Program-made: the position numbers and the translations under genes
Shown: positions 1-10,524 of the stretch, piece after piece
Layout of the letters: each line of letters opens with the position of its first letter
How positions within the stretch are numbered: position 1 is the stretch's first letter
The notes under the pieces: model-generated
What the model was told of the DNA's origin: nothing
Database searches by the model: none
The model's input: only the letters and a program-made list of their open reading frames with translations
NCBI GenBank assembly: GCA_027475525.1
Contig: JAMWFC010000049.1
Coordinates: 2,774,947 to 2,838,946 of the forward strand
Length of the DNA stretch: 64,000 nucleotides
Source: Macrolepiota albuminosa
Lineage: Eukaryota > Basidiomycota > Agaricomycetes > Agaricales > Agaricaceae
Reading direction: 5' to 3'

Positions 1-801
1 TGGAGTGATGGCCATTTTAAAATATTCACTCATTGGGACAGTTTTTTGAGCATCTCTAATTTTTCAGGTTTATCCCTATTTTACTCAGAAATAAAGAGTA
101 AGTTGCATGTGAGAATATAAACAAAGTCATGTGACCATGTTTAGATATATTTGGGAGTAGTTCAAGCTGGTTGAACCACATCTTGACCTTCAACTACTAT
201 CATGAAACCTATTCCTCCTGCACAACACTCTACTGTTGCTTCTCTTCTTGCTCAAGGGTATTCTCTGTGTCAGATTGGGGCTCAAACTGGTCTATGGAAG
301 TCTACTATTGGGAGGATTGGTAGAGAGTTGGAGATGGACAAGGAAAACCATCCTGGAGGCTGTCCTGCTAAGCTTACTCCACATGATAAACAGACTATTG
401 TTCAACAAATCTCAACTGTGAGACTTGATACAGCTGTCCAGGCCACCAATTTTATCAACAACATCATTTTCAACCCTGTCTCTCCCCAGACTGTCCAGAA
501 TGTGTTGAAGAAGAAGGGGTATTGGTTTGCTACCAAGAGAAAAGTTCCTATGCTCAAAGCTAGACATTAACAACTACAGCTTAAATGGGCTCAGGAGCAT
601 CAGAACTGGACTATAGAGGACTGGAAAAGGATGTTGTGGACAGATGAGACAAAGATTAACAGGATTTGGTCAGATGGGAACTAGAAGGATTCAAGCAGTT
701 ATCAAGGCAAATGGAGGACATACAATGTACTAGATACTAAAATTAGAGATGCTCAAAAAACTGTCCCAATGAGTGAATATCTTAAAATGGCTATTGCTCC
801 A
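1..801 (+). mobile_element. Tc1/mariner-like fragment within a 60-bp inverted repeat
   Basis: Bases 1-60 and 742-801 are near-perfect inverted copies of each other and bracket a broken Tc1-type transposase. Each arm holds the 21-bp motif CATTGGGACAGTTTTTTGAGC or its complement. A third copy at 935-955 is followed by CACTG and TA, which looks like a genuine Tc1/mariner terminus with its TA target. The arm motifs point the opposite way from what termini of this transposase would give, so the arms may be inverted subterminal repeats or the ends of neighbouring copies. The left arm begins at the window edge, so the true outer end is not visible. Confidence 0.7.
202..720 (+). pseudogene. Tc1-family transposase, N-terminal fragment
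   Basis: An open frame at 202-570 encodes 122 residues with two helix-turn-helix-like segments. Residues about 8-40 (start of the Tc1 DNA-binding region) contain a helix, turn, helix pattern around SLCQIGAQTG, and a second such region follows up to about residue 110. A TAA at 568-570 interrupts the frame. Beyond it the same frame resumes with WTDETKIN, the first catalytic aspartate region of the Tc1 DDE domain, and then decays. The second aspartate and the third acidic residue are missing. The family cuts and pastes DNA at TA sites; this copy cannot. Confidence 0.75.
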
Positions 802-934
802 TCAGTTTTGATCTTGATTACATAAACCTAGATTCATTTTGTAGCTACGATACCATAGTATTTTACATGATTTAATTAGGATTTTAGGTACTTCTCATCC
901 TTCATGCCAATGTCATCTTTCAAAAGGTATGAAA

Positions 935-960
935 CATTGGGACAGTTTTTTGAGCCACTG
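935..960. repeat. isolated Tc1/mariner-like terminus
   Basis: The sequence from CATTGGGACAG to CCACTG repeats the motif of the inverted arms at 31-51 and 751-771 and is followed directly by TA. With the opposing copy at 751-771 it could bound a separate 0.2-kb MITE-like element. Confidence 0.45.
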
Positions 961-2067
961 TATATCAATATATCGAGCTGCATCCTCTTGTAACATTTGT
1001 GCTTGAGACTTTCGTGGTCACTTTGAATTTTTTGGCAACTGGGTAGGCCATGCCTTGCACTTCTTTTGGTTTTGTAATGCTGGTCTTCCCTCACCTTCAA
1101 ACTGGTCATTGCTATGATCAAGTTCCTCATCTTGCAAAATGTCGAGCACCCTTCTGAGCACTGTATATCAAGGAGAACCATCACAAGGGCCATTAATTGG
1201 AGGATCTAAATGGTTCCATCCTCTTTGATGTAAGAGGTGCATGGTAGTAGCATCTACCACCGCTGCATCACCACCACATTTATCCTGAGCAGAAGCTCCA
1301 GATTTGTTGTGAGCAGCAGATATGTTGTAGTGCTGAGCTGTGCCCCGCTGTGGAGTATGTGGTGAGCCTGGGACAGGAGGCAGTGCTGTGTGTGGTGGGC
1401 CAGGTGACAAGGCAAGTGAAGCCCTTAATTGCCCCTCCAAGTTGGCTGTGCATGCGGCGGTTGTAGCGGATCTGTTGTCAGTGGGTTCATCGTTAGTGGA
1501 TAGTCTACTTGCACATTCAGGGGTCTCTCTTGAGATGGCACTTCTGTTGTCATTGACTACCACTAATTGTGTTGGCATCTGTTTCCTATTTTTCCATCCC
1601 TTTTTCCGTGTAGTCTTCCATGCTGCCGCTGCTGCTGCATTCTTTTCACGATCAGCTCAGGTTCCATATTCAGCAGCTACAGGCTCTTTGTGATGGTTCA
1701 GATAAACTGTCCACCAGAAGACGTCACCGCAACCATACTGTCCTTGACAATCTCTCCAGAAATTCAGCAGACGTAATAGCTCTGGCTGACTGAGATTATG
1801 GGAATCCTGGAATTTCAGACTCTCTGGAAGATACTTTGAATGGAGGAATTATCCATTTTTGTTCTGTCTCCGTCGAGGACAGACAGATTCTACCCTTGTC
1901 TGCTCAACAGATTCTCGTATCCGCTTGAAGAATTCTATTGTCCGCTGTAATCTGGCCCATCTAAAAATAGGTATTTTGCCGACGATATTGATGAGCAGTC
2001 CTTTAAGATCTATTTGATCATAAACCTGAACTCTCTCAAGAAATGCAAGCAACCGAAAACAACAGTA
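961..2067. other. unassigned stretch upstream of the KDZ pseudogene
   Basis: No gene can be supported here. A minus-strand frame at 1168-1578 (136 codons, continuing upstream to about 1650 as an Ala/Lys/Arg-rich stretch) is rich in Pro, Ala, Thr and Asn and could be a decayed hypothetical exon. The opposite strand is equally open there, so composition alone may explain it. A minus-strand frame at 1849-2076 has no recognisable motif. The 16-mer around CACTGTATATCAA occurs twice, near 956 and 1160. The outer 5' end of the KDZ transposon probably lies in this stretch, but I could not find its terminal repeat. Confidence 0.4.
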
Positions 2068-2407
2068 ATGAGGCAAAGAGACCTCATCCCATTGGCTGAG
2101 GAAAGGACAAGACTCACTCAGAACACACGAGGGTTGCCAGTTCTCATCACAGAACGCCTACCACTGGGTCCTATTCCTAGTGTAACTGATCCACCACCTG
2201 TGGCATTTCCAGATGATAATAACTTTAGAGGCTTTGACAACAATTCAATGGTAGATGATGTCAATGATACAATCCCAGTATCTATCAGGCATATAAAGGT
2301 GATTTACATTTAAGCTATCATTGAAACAAATTATTCAAGTTCATACATAGACACAGGCAGATTATCTTAACGACTTCATCAACCATGTTCCACAGTTGCT
2401 CAATAGT

Positions 2408-3307
2408 GATACGATGCTGTACCAGCAGTCAGAGACACACCATGCACCAGAAGTCAAAATAAACATTTAAATATGGGCTAAAAACTGTAAGCCTCCTGGT
2501 AGCAGTCTCAACAAATAACCATCTCCAAAAACATCCCAACAAATACACAGAAAAGTACAGAACAACAGGCAGGAACCAGTTCAAACTATCAGCTCAACAA
2601 TTGTCTAACCACTGTAATGGGGAGGGAAAGCATGGAAGCTGGCAGAGTGGACAGAATAGGATGAAATTGGGAAATTTTTATTCTCATTCAATATTATAAT
2701 TTCTCAATTTCATCATCAAATCAGTCAATGTTCAATTTGACAACTACGAGGGGAAAAGGAAAGAAGTAGGGGATGCAGGGAGGCACCAAAAGAGGAAAGA
2801 AGGATCTAGATTATGCTAAATGGAGATCAAGCAAATGGAGAAGTGGCAAATGAAAAATATTCGGAAGAATGGCAGAACAAGAAGTAGAATGGTGAAATGG
2901 GTAGCACTGAAACAGGCCTCCCAAAAGGGAAATTGGACTATCAAATACATTCTGGAAGTTGGAGAGTTTCTGACAAAGAGTCATATGTAGATAGTGGTCT
3001 GTACACCAGAAAAACAGTATAAATAGCCCAAGTTTAGTAGAGAATAGACAGGCAATTGATAGGCAAAGGCTTGGTGATTCCCAGGGAGTGAATTGCTTAG
3101 GCCAGAGTTTGTTAAGAAACCTCAACTTGTGGGAATATTATTATTCTCATTCAATATTATAATTTCTCAAAACCTCGGTGTTTTGCAAAATTATTAAACG
3201 CATTCAAAACAATAATTATCCCTTTTGTTGTCAGAGTCAGTGTGATTTCAAGGTCATATTCTACACTAGCAAGCTCCAGAACTATCAAGTAATACTTCTA
3301 CCAAGTA
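2408..3307 (-). mobile_element. element E, copy 1 (900 bp, inserted in KDZ)
   Basis: This is the reverse complement of the insertion at 5665-6637, apart from one 90-bp duplication found only there. It separates KDZ sequence ending ...INHVPQLLN from KDZ sequence starting RLLDRES, so it lies within the transposase gene. The flanks (2398-2407 and 3308-3317) share only CAATAG, so any target duplication has decayed. There are no terminal inverted repeats and no coding capacity. A non-autonomous DNA element or a solo LTR of an unknown family are both possible. Confidence 0.75.
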
Positions 3308-5664
3308 CTACAATAGATTACTTGATCGTGAATCAATGGATGAGGTCACTGATTGCCTTGCTTGTCCAGACCATCACCTTGCATGATCGTGGATGTTTCC
3401 ACCACATGCATCACTCCAACCCACTTCACCGACCTGAAGTGTGGAATGGTAAGTATTTCCAACCAATGACCATGTCAGATGCTAGAGAGTATTTTTATAT
3501 CCAACACAATTTATTGCAAGCAAACTGTCATCAAGGGAAGGTCAAAGTCAAGGCTCTTGAGGACTACAAGCGGACAAGGGATATTCAGAAGCAAGAGTTT
3601 CTACAACTCCAATATCAGACGACAGATGGAACCTCTGATGGATCCCCTGCAAATAAAATAGATGTTGACCTTCTCTCAGTGGGTAGTGTCCTGCGATGGC
3701 CATCAAAAGATCCATCTGTGACTCATCAGGATGCCCACTTTGATCAAATCATTCAAGAAGAAAAAGAGCAACAGGAACTAGAGGATAATATGCCATTGCC
3801 ATTAGAAGATATATCAGAAAATCAGCTGGCAAACAGGTTTTATATCCACAAATATGATTGTTTTGGGAATCCAATACAATGGATTGTTTATACAACTGGA
3901 GTCTACTATATCACTATCATTTCATGTGAGTGTTCTGGGACAAATATATTGGTGGAGGATACTATCCGCTCGCAGCTGGTCCCCAGTACATTTGATTGGA
4001 CACAAACATATTTTACAACGGCTGTGCTGGACAACTTCCATCTCACAAATCTAGAGTGCAAAGCATCTGCCTATCAGTACTTGCAGAAAATTGCAAGAAT
4101 AACTTCCCCAATTGCATCTTCTGGTGAAGTGGATAACCTTTACCACGAACTACGATAAATTTCTTGTTCATGGCGGTGGCTAAAAAAGTTGAAGTGGGCA
4201 GGCTTTGGACATGATAAATTGAGGCACCCCATGTCACCGGACCATGGTGAACTTGCAATATTCTGTCCAACTTGTCCTTAGCCTGGAGTAAATCTTCCAT
4301 TTAACTGGGAAGAAGATCCTGTTCAGTGGAAATTCAATCGTTCTTTAATGATAGACAGCAACTTCAAGGCAGATCATGTCTGACATTCTAAATCCATTGG
4401 GTTTGCATCTCTCTAGGGAGCACCTTGTAAAAACACATTCAAAGCTATTGAAAAGGCCCTGATGATGAACAAGTCATGTGACATTACTGGTATTGTTGCA
4501 ACAGCATGTACATGGCATGGCTGCTTTGCTCCTAATAGTGTAACAAATTTGACCTGAGGTGAAGGCCAGGTTTACACAGACTTTTCCATCACACAGGCAG
4601 TTAAGACGACAAACATGGAGGGCATCCAGCATCTTCTACTGATATATGATATAGCATGCCAGCGGTGTGTCAAATTTTCTGAACGGCTTGGTGAAGCTGG
4701 AGAAGTCCTGCCAGATAATCTACTAGTGGATTTTGCAATAGGCCTTCTTCATGTCCATGGGCACAAAGAAGATTGTTTTTTTTCACTTTGCCCCATCCTT
4801 CATTCCTGGAATTGAACATGTAGCTAGGGAGATAATTGAAAGTCTCTGGTCTACACTCAATAAAGTTTCACAGATGGCCTGTACAGCTATCCTGGCATAT
4901 CAGGCAGAAATACTTGATGATCACATGTGTAACTCAAACTAGAAGAAGCTGCTTGACATGGTTCCCTTTCTATGTTGAAAGTACAGAATAGCTATTGAGA
5001 TGAGAGATGTGGCTGTTCAATATTTCACCGAGCAATCTGTTAGAATACTGATGGATTTACTAGCTAGCTGGGAAGCTGAGATAGCTAAGGCAGAGGAGCT
5101 GCAGGAGCAAGGAATCTGGAAAGCAATGGATGTTCTAAAAGCTTGCACAATGACCTTAAGTAAAGACCAATTGGCAGCAGACAGCAGAAGCCAATCAACA
5201 GATGTTGCTGCAACGGATATCAATTCTTTCTGGATTCAACTAGCCCTTGACATTGAGGAGCAGCAGTGAGCTATATTGCTAATGGCACAACCTATCTCAC
5301 TAATTGGAAGCTCAGGATTGCAATTCAGGACCAGGTACGCCGTCTGAATCATCATTCAAGCAATGATGACCGGCAAAAGATTGAAGCAGAAAGAGAACTA
5401 TTAAGGGTCAGACTCAATGTCCTTGCTGCTTCTCAGGAAAGGGGGGGATTTGTTGCTAGTGGCAGGCGAACAGCCCCCCTGGAACCTGATGAGGTTCCCG
5501 GAGCCTTTGACAACAATGAAATTGTGAAAGATGGAGAGCCAGCAGATCTGCTAATACCACTGGCAGACAACCTTGCACCAATGGATGCAGTTGTTCCAGA
5601 AGATTTTGAAATCTCCTTTCCATCTATGACCATGGATAATGCCTCACCATTGTCAATGATGGAG

Positions 5665-6637
5665 TACTTGGTAGAAGTATTACTTGATAGTTCTGGGGCT
5701 TGCTAGTGTAGAATATGACCTTGAATTTACACTGACTTTGACGACGAAATGGACAATTATTATCTTGAATGCATTTAATAATTTTGCAAAACGCCGAGGT
5801 TTTGAGGAATTATAATATTGAATGAGAATAATAATATTCCCACAAGTCGAGGTTTCTTAACAAACTCCGGCCTAAGTGATTCACTCCCTGGGAATCACCG
5901 AGCCTTTGCCTATCAATTGCCTGTCTATTCTCTACTAAACTTGGGCTATTTATACTGTTTTTCTGGTGCACAGACCACTATCTACATATGACTCTTTGTC
6001 GGAAACTCTCCCACTTCCAGAACGTATTTGATAGTCCAATTTCCCTTTTGGGAGGCCTGTTTCAGTGCCACCCGTTCCACCATTCTTCCGGATGTTTCTG
6101 ATTGCCGCTTCTCCATTTGCTTGAGCTCCATTTAGCCTGATCTAATTCATGGATCCTTCTTTCCTCTTTTAGCGCCTCCCTGCATCCCCTACTTCTTTCC
6201 TTTTCCCCTCCTTGTTGTCAAATCGAACATTGACTGATTTGACGATGAAATTGAGAATTATAATATTGAATGAATATAATAATTTCCCAATTTCATCCTA
6301 TTCCGTCCATTGCCGAACATTGACTGATTTGATGATGAAATTGAGAATTATAATATCGAATGAATATAATAATTTCCCAATTTCATCCTGTTCCGTCCAT
6401 TACCAGCTTCCATGCTTTTCCTCTCCATGACAGTAGTTAGACTATTGTTGAGCTAATAGTTTGAGCCAGTCCCTGCCTGTTGTTCTGTACTTTTCTGTGT
6501 ATTTGTTGGGATATTTTAGGAGATAGATATTTGTTGAGACTGCTACCAGGAGGCTTACAGTTTTCAGCCTATAATTAAATGTTTATTTTGACTTCTGGTG
6601 CATGTTTTGTCACTGACTGCTGGTACAGCGTCGTATC
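5665..6637 (+). mobile_element. element E, copy 2 (973 bp, 10-bp target duplication)
   Basis: This insertion interrupts the KDZ transposase and is flanked by AATGATGGAG (5655-5664) and AATGATAGAG (6638-6647), a 10-bp duplication with one mismatch. It begins TACTTGGTAGAAG and ends GGTACAGCGTCGTATC. The ends are not inverted repeats and not TG...CA. A 9-11 bp duplication is typical of Mutator-like elements, which often lack long terminal repeats in non-autonomous forms, but I see no transposase. A TATA-like stretch (GGCTATTTATACTG) lies near 5944. Confidence 0.8.
6226..6405 (+). repeat. 90-bp tandem duplication in E copy 2
   Basis: Two adjacent 90-bp units, starting at 6226 and 6316 with AACATTGACTGATTTGA, differ at only a few bases. 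E copy 1 has a single unit, so the duplication arose in this copy or its source. Confidence 0.85.
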
Positions 6638-7514
6638 AATGATAGAGCGCAATTTGCGCTTGATTCAAATTGAAAGGCTCTTGCAAGCACTCCAGGAATT
6701 TATTGCAGAGAAATTGTTCCTATATTCTCATGTCATCCAGGTCGCCCCAAGCAAGGGTGTAAAAACTCGAGGTCGCACATCTCTTCAAAAAATCCAGGCC
6801 TCAATCCTGGTAAAGGCTCGTGCCTATGCACGATGCTGCAGTGCTCTGCTGCAACTAGGATTGGACCTCAGCATTCAGAGAAAGTATTGGGTTCTACAGA
6901 AAGCAGATTTGACTGCAAGCACAGCTATCTGAGATCCCCACATTTCTGGCTCATCCAGAATCAAGGTATCTTGGATATGGCAATTGAATTCTGATACAGA
7001 GAATAAATCTGCAACTATCTCTGAATGTGAGTCCTCTTGTTAACATTTCCATTATCAATTCATCCACTGGTGAATGTATCTATTCAGTTGATCATGTTCA
7101 TTATCTACGAGCTAGAGCGCAGCGCAATAGATGGACAGAGGAATGTCAGCTTGTTACTAGTGAAATGGAGTGGATGGTTCGGTATTTCTTTAACCAGGCA
7201 GAACTTTGGTCAAAGTGTGGTATTTCAGTCAGAAAAAGAGGTCTCCAGTCATATGCCCACAAAAAGGTGGCCATGTGGCAAGAATTGGCCTCTACAGCAA
7301 TTGATAAATTTAGGTGGGTGTTTCCTGACTTTATTCCTCCCCAAACTGCAAGAGATCCAGTGTTATAATGATGGATGTGGAGATGGATTGCATGACGGAT
7401 GCACTATATTATTTGATGGATACATACACAGGTTGTATACAGAACAATTTGTCAAATGGATTTGTCACTGCAATGAGCAGATGATGTCATAGAACAAAAG
7501 GTGGAACGGATATG

Positions 7515-7924
7515 TGACATTGTCATTCTATTCTTTCAACACTATCTGTCAGTACCACTCTCAGCCCTTGAGATGCTCTGGTTCTTTAGCCACCATTCAG
7601 ACAAGTGTGGGCCCACTCAGCACCGCTTTCAGACCGCTTATATAAGCCAGAGTTTGCCAGAGTTTGCCCCTTATTTGTACAAGTGTTTGTGTAGGCAATT
7701 TTCGAGTTTTTAAGGTTTTGTTGTACTGTACAGTTGTTTCCCACGCTTCAGAGGCCCCAGAAGCGTCCAACCTGGCATAGGGAATCCCCAGACTTGTTCT
7801 CTTTGGATCTCCCTCTGCCAGGTGAGTAGCTACCTTGATATTGTCAGTATATATTCTAATACACTTTGGATCTCCCTCTGCCAGCTGTGTGACTGAGCCA
7901 CAGCCTCTAGAGGTTGCCCTTACA
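7515..7924 (-). mobile_element. solo LTR, family D' (410 bp)
   Basis: The sequence matches the inverse of 11947-12354 throughout, with TG...CA ends. Both share the terminal TGTAAGGG and the internal 20-bp repeat CTGGCAGAGGGA.ATCCAAAG, present twice, with the LTRs of the Ty3/gypsy element at 50679-57536. No convincing 5-bp flanking duplication is visible. The right edge abuts a truncated F LTR, so it was probably inserted into that F copy, with loss of F's left end. Confidence 0.7.
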
Positions 7925-8713
7925 GCAATGCAATGTGCCTGTAGTGGCACTGTAGATGTTGCTAATGCTGAAACAAATCTAGCATTAAACCCAAACAATG
8001 GCTTGTGCTAGAGAAGGCTCAAGCTGAGTACTTGGGAATGAGAGATTCAAATATGCTCTGTTCTTTCCTTGCTATTTACAAAGTTTATAGCTAACTTCTA
8101 TACTATACACTACTGTGACTCAAGAAAAAGTCCATGTGGAGCACTAGAATTTAGCACTTCATCTTCAGATCATAGCTAATGATGACCTGTCAACGGCAAC
8201 CACCAGCATGTGAATAACAGCAACCAACAGTGTAATAGCCCATTAGCCATGGCTACTGCAAGATAATAGTAAGAATGAAAGTGTCTGCTCACTTTCTGAG
8301 TATAATTCCAATTGGCCAGATGGCCTGGGCTATAGTTGGAAAAACCTAGACAGACATTGTAAGTCAATAGCACTAATGCTGGCGCTACTTATTTCCTTGA
8401 TTTTCCAGAAGTTCAGGTGTCAAGCTTTTACACTTTCTGATGGTGTTGTCTCAGCAGGTGTCAGCGCCTAATGATATCTCTTTTTGGGCACTTAGTCAGG
8501 CATAGGTTGAGATTTATCTCCTGTAGCTGTGCTAATAGTGTCTCCTCATAGTGCCTAGATTCCTAGATGGTCATGTGGATATTGTCTGGTAAGATGTGTG
8601 GGGTGGTTTGAATGCCTGATCCTTCACTATAAACCAGTCAAAAGCCAATAGCTTAGCTTTTTAGTAGCCCTGTAATATTCCTTGATGTGCTCAATCTGAG
8701 CAGAAGCCCATCA
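7925..8713 (+). mobile_element. LTR F1, 5' truncated
   Basis: It aligns with the right three quarters of the F LTRs at 14448-15451 and 55363-56433 and ends with the shared AGAAGCCCATCA. It is followed immediately by Ty3/gypsy RT coding sequence, so F1 was inserted just upstream of an RT domain. Confidence 0.75.
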
Positions 8714-9742
8714 CTATATGAATACAAGATCAACCTTGAGGATAGCACCACTCCCTCACTTGGCAAGGTCTACAACATGTCCAAAGTCAAACTCTGGGTG
8801 CTCAAGGGCTACCTCAATAATATGCTTGGTAAGAGATTTATCTGTGCCTTGATCTCCACTGCCAGAGCACTGGTCCTCTTTGCCAAAAAGAAGGATGGGT
8901 CTCTTTGCCTCTGTGTTGACTATCAAGGCTTAAACAAGATCACCAAGAAGAACCAGTACCCCTGCCCCTCATTGGAGATCTTGTCAACTGACTCTGCAAG
9001 GCCAAGATCTCCTCAAAGATTGACCTCTGATCCAGTTACAACAACGTTCGGATTGCTCCAGAATACAAATAGAAAATGGCCTTCCACACCTGTTATGGCC
9101 TCTTCAAGTACCTGGTAATGCCCTTTGGTATGACTAACTCCCCAGCAACCTTTCAGTATTTCATAAATAACATCTTCCACAACATGAACAACATCTTTGT
9201 CATCATTTATCTGGACAACATTTTGATCTACTCTGACTCCCTTGATGAACACTGAACCTATGTCTGACAGGTCCTCAAATAGCTCTGGAGTCACAACCTA
9301 CATGCAAAACTGGAGAAGTGCTTATTTCACACCATGGAAGTTGAATACCTCTGCATCATTGTCACTCTGGACAGAGTCTACATGGATCCCTAAAAGGTTG
9401 AAGCCATTCTCAACTGGTCCTCCCCAAAGAATGTCAAGGAGATACAGTCCTTCCTTGGCTTTGTCAACTTTTATTGATGCTTTATCAACAACTACTCCAG
9501 GATCACTAAACCTCTCAACCAGCTCATCTGGAAGGACACTCCATAGAATTGAGACAGTAAGTGCCAGAGCATAGTTGCCTTGCTCAAGGAAGCCTTCACC
9601 TCAGCTCCAATCCTCTGACACTATGACCTGACCCTTCCAGTTGTTCAGGAACTGGGGAACCAGAAGCTTTGATCCATGGCCTTCTACACCTGATTGATGA
9701 TCCTGACCAAGCTCAATTACAACATCTATGATAAGGAGCTCC
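8714..9742 (+). pseudogene. Ty3/gypsy reverse transcriptase-RNase H fragment
   Basis: The frame reads into a gypsy RT: YEYKINLED, then FAKKKDGSLCLCVDYQGLNKI (residues about 58-80 of the 8687 frame). After frameshifts come [14 protein letters not shown] and the catalytic YLDN box (YLDD in active enzymes), then FLGFVNFY. The end, near 9735, reads IYDKELL, an RNase H motif. It is cut off by the G LTR at 9743. At least four frameshifts or stops are visible. The nearest gag and protease remains of the same general type are at 13555-15900, but I cannot show they were one element. Confidence 0.8.
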
Positions 9743-10491
9743 TGTCATGACCCCTCTCATCTGGAAACCTCCTGGGGCATCTCTGGAATCTCATCTAGAA
9801 CTCCTTCTCTGACTCCATGATACAACCCCCACCACCACAACCACTGACACTGCTATCACACAGTACCCTGACAGCCCTGCATCATGGACCCTGGAACTAT
9901 CTGACGGCACAACTCCATCCTGTGATCAATGATTGGATCAGACCATTCAACCCAGCCATCACACATCATGCATTACAGCCCACCTCCACACCAATTGATC
10001 GTGTGCCCAGCATGCACAATTTCTGGTATACAGTTCCTCTTCTATTACTCAATGCTTCCCAGAACTTGTCCCAAACACCCCAGAGCCCCATAGTACTTAT
10101 AGAGTAGACTCTTGTTGTATTTTGCTAGTCTTGATATTTACTTTGATTGTTTGTATGCCCTTTGATTAACTAGTATGTGCTGACTAGCACACTTTGACTG
10201 GCATGCTTGAATCACCACATACTTTGAGTTTGGTATGCACTTTGCAACTTAAGTTTTACTAACTTGGTCTCATCTTAAAACTCCCAGTTTTTGCCTCAAC
10301 CCCCTAAAAACCTACAACCCATCACTCTTCAAACTCCTGGATCAAGTCCTTTTCTCTGGAAATTACCCCTATTTGCATCTTGAACTCTGGAGTCTAGTCA
10401 CAGAGTTCCAGACACCTGACTACATGTGGGTCAAGTCTGCATTGTAAGGGCATTGCTTTCTGGAAAGCTCCCAAATCAGTGGAACCTGACA
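9743..10491 (+). mobile_element. LTR of element G (5' LTR with internal sequence)
   Basis: A 749-bp LTR starting TGTCATGACCCC and ending GGAACCTGACA. It matches three solo copies at 33639-34381, 43111-43853 and 49406-50110. Unlike those it has no flanking duplication, because internal element sequence follows on its right. It contains AGTCTTGATATT at 10137-10148, complementary to the primer-binding-like site just after the LTR. Confidence 0.85.
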
Positions 10492-10492
10492 C

Positions 10493-10504
10493 AATATCAA
10501 GACT
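10493..10504 (+). promoter_or_regulatory. self-priming-type primer binding site of G
   Basis: AATATCAAGACT begins 1 nt after the LTR and is the exact reverse complement of AGTCTTGATATT inside the same LTR. There is no TGG start as in tRNA-primed elements. This is the geometry described for Tf1, whose own RNA 5' end anneals to the site. Confidence 0.65.
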
Positions 10505-10524
10505 CCCTCCTTACACTGTTCTTA

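Larger units (their letters stand above)
2068..7368 (+). pseudogene. KDZ (Kyakuja-Dileera-Zisupton) transposase, broken by two insertions
   Basis: Three blocks together make a nearly full KDZ transposase. The N-terminal block is 2068-2407, with a probable 52-bp intron at 2299-2350. The middle block is 3308-5664 and the C-terminal block 6648-7368. Seen in order are a cysteine-rich start around TDCLACPDHH, then PLHRPEVWNGKYF, SNFKADH, IYDIACQ, LLHVHGHK, ESLWSTLN, and a C-terminus containing HYLRARAQ and EMEWMVRYFF. In this family the putative catalytic acidic residues lie in the NFKADH, YDIACQ and ESLW blocks. Element E was inserted after the Met-Met-Glu codons at 5656-5664; removing 5665-6647 restores the frame. 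Further stops lie near 4156, 4280, 4554 and 4937, and a frameshift sits in a T run near 4780. KDZ proteins mobilise large DNA transposons and are abundant in agaricomycetes. This copy is dead. Confidence 0.9.

Noticed and set aside
876..1193. Minus-strand frame of 105 codons
   Set aside because: It overlaps the Tc1-like terminus and has no motif or start context.
2408..6637. The inverted arms as terminal inverted repeats of the KDZ transposon
   Set aside because: KDZ coding sequence continues outside both arms and joins in frame when copy 2 is removed, so the arms are insertions.
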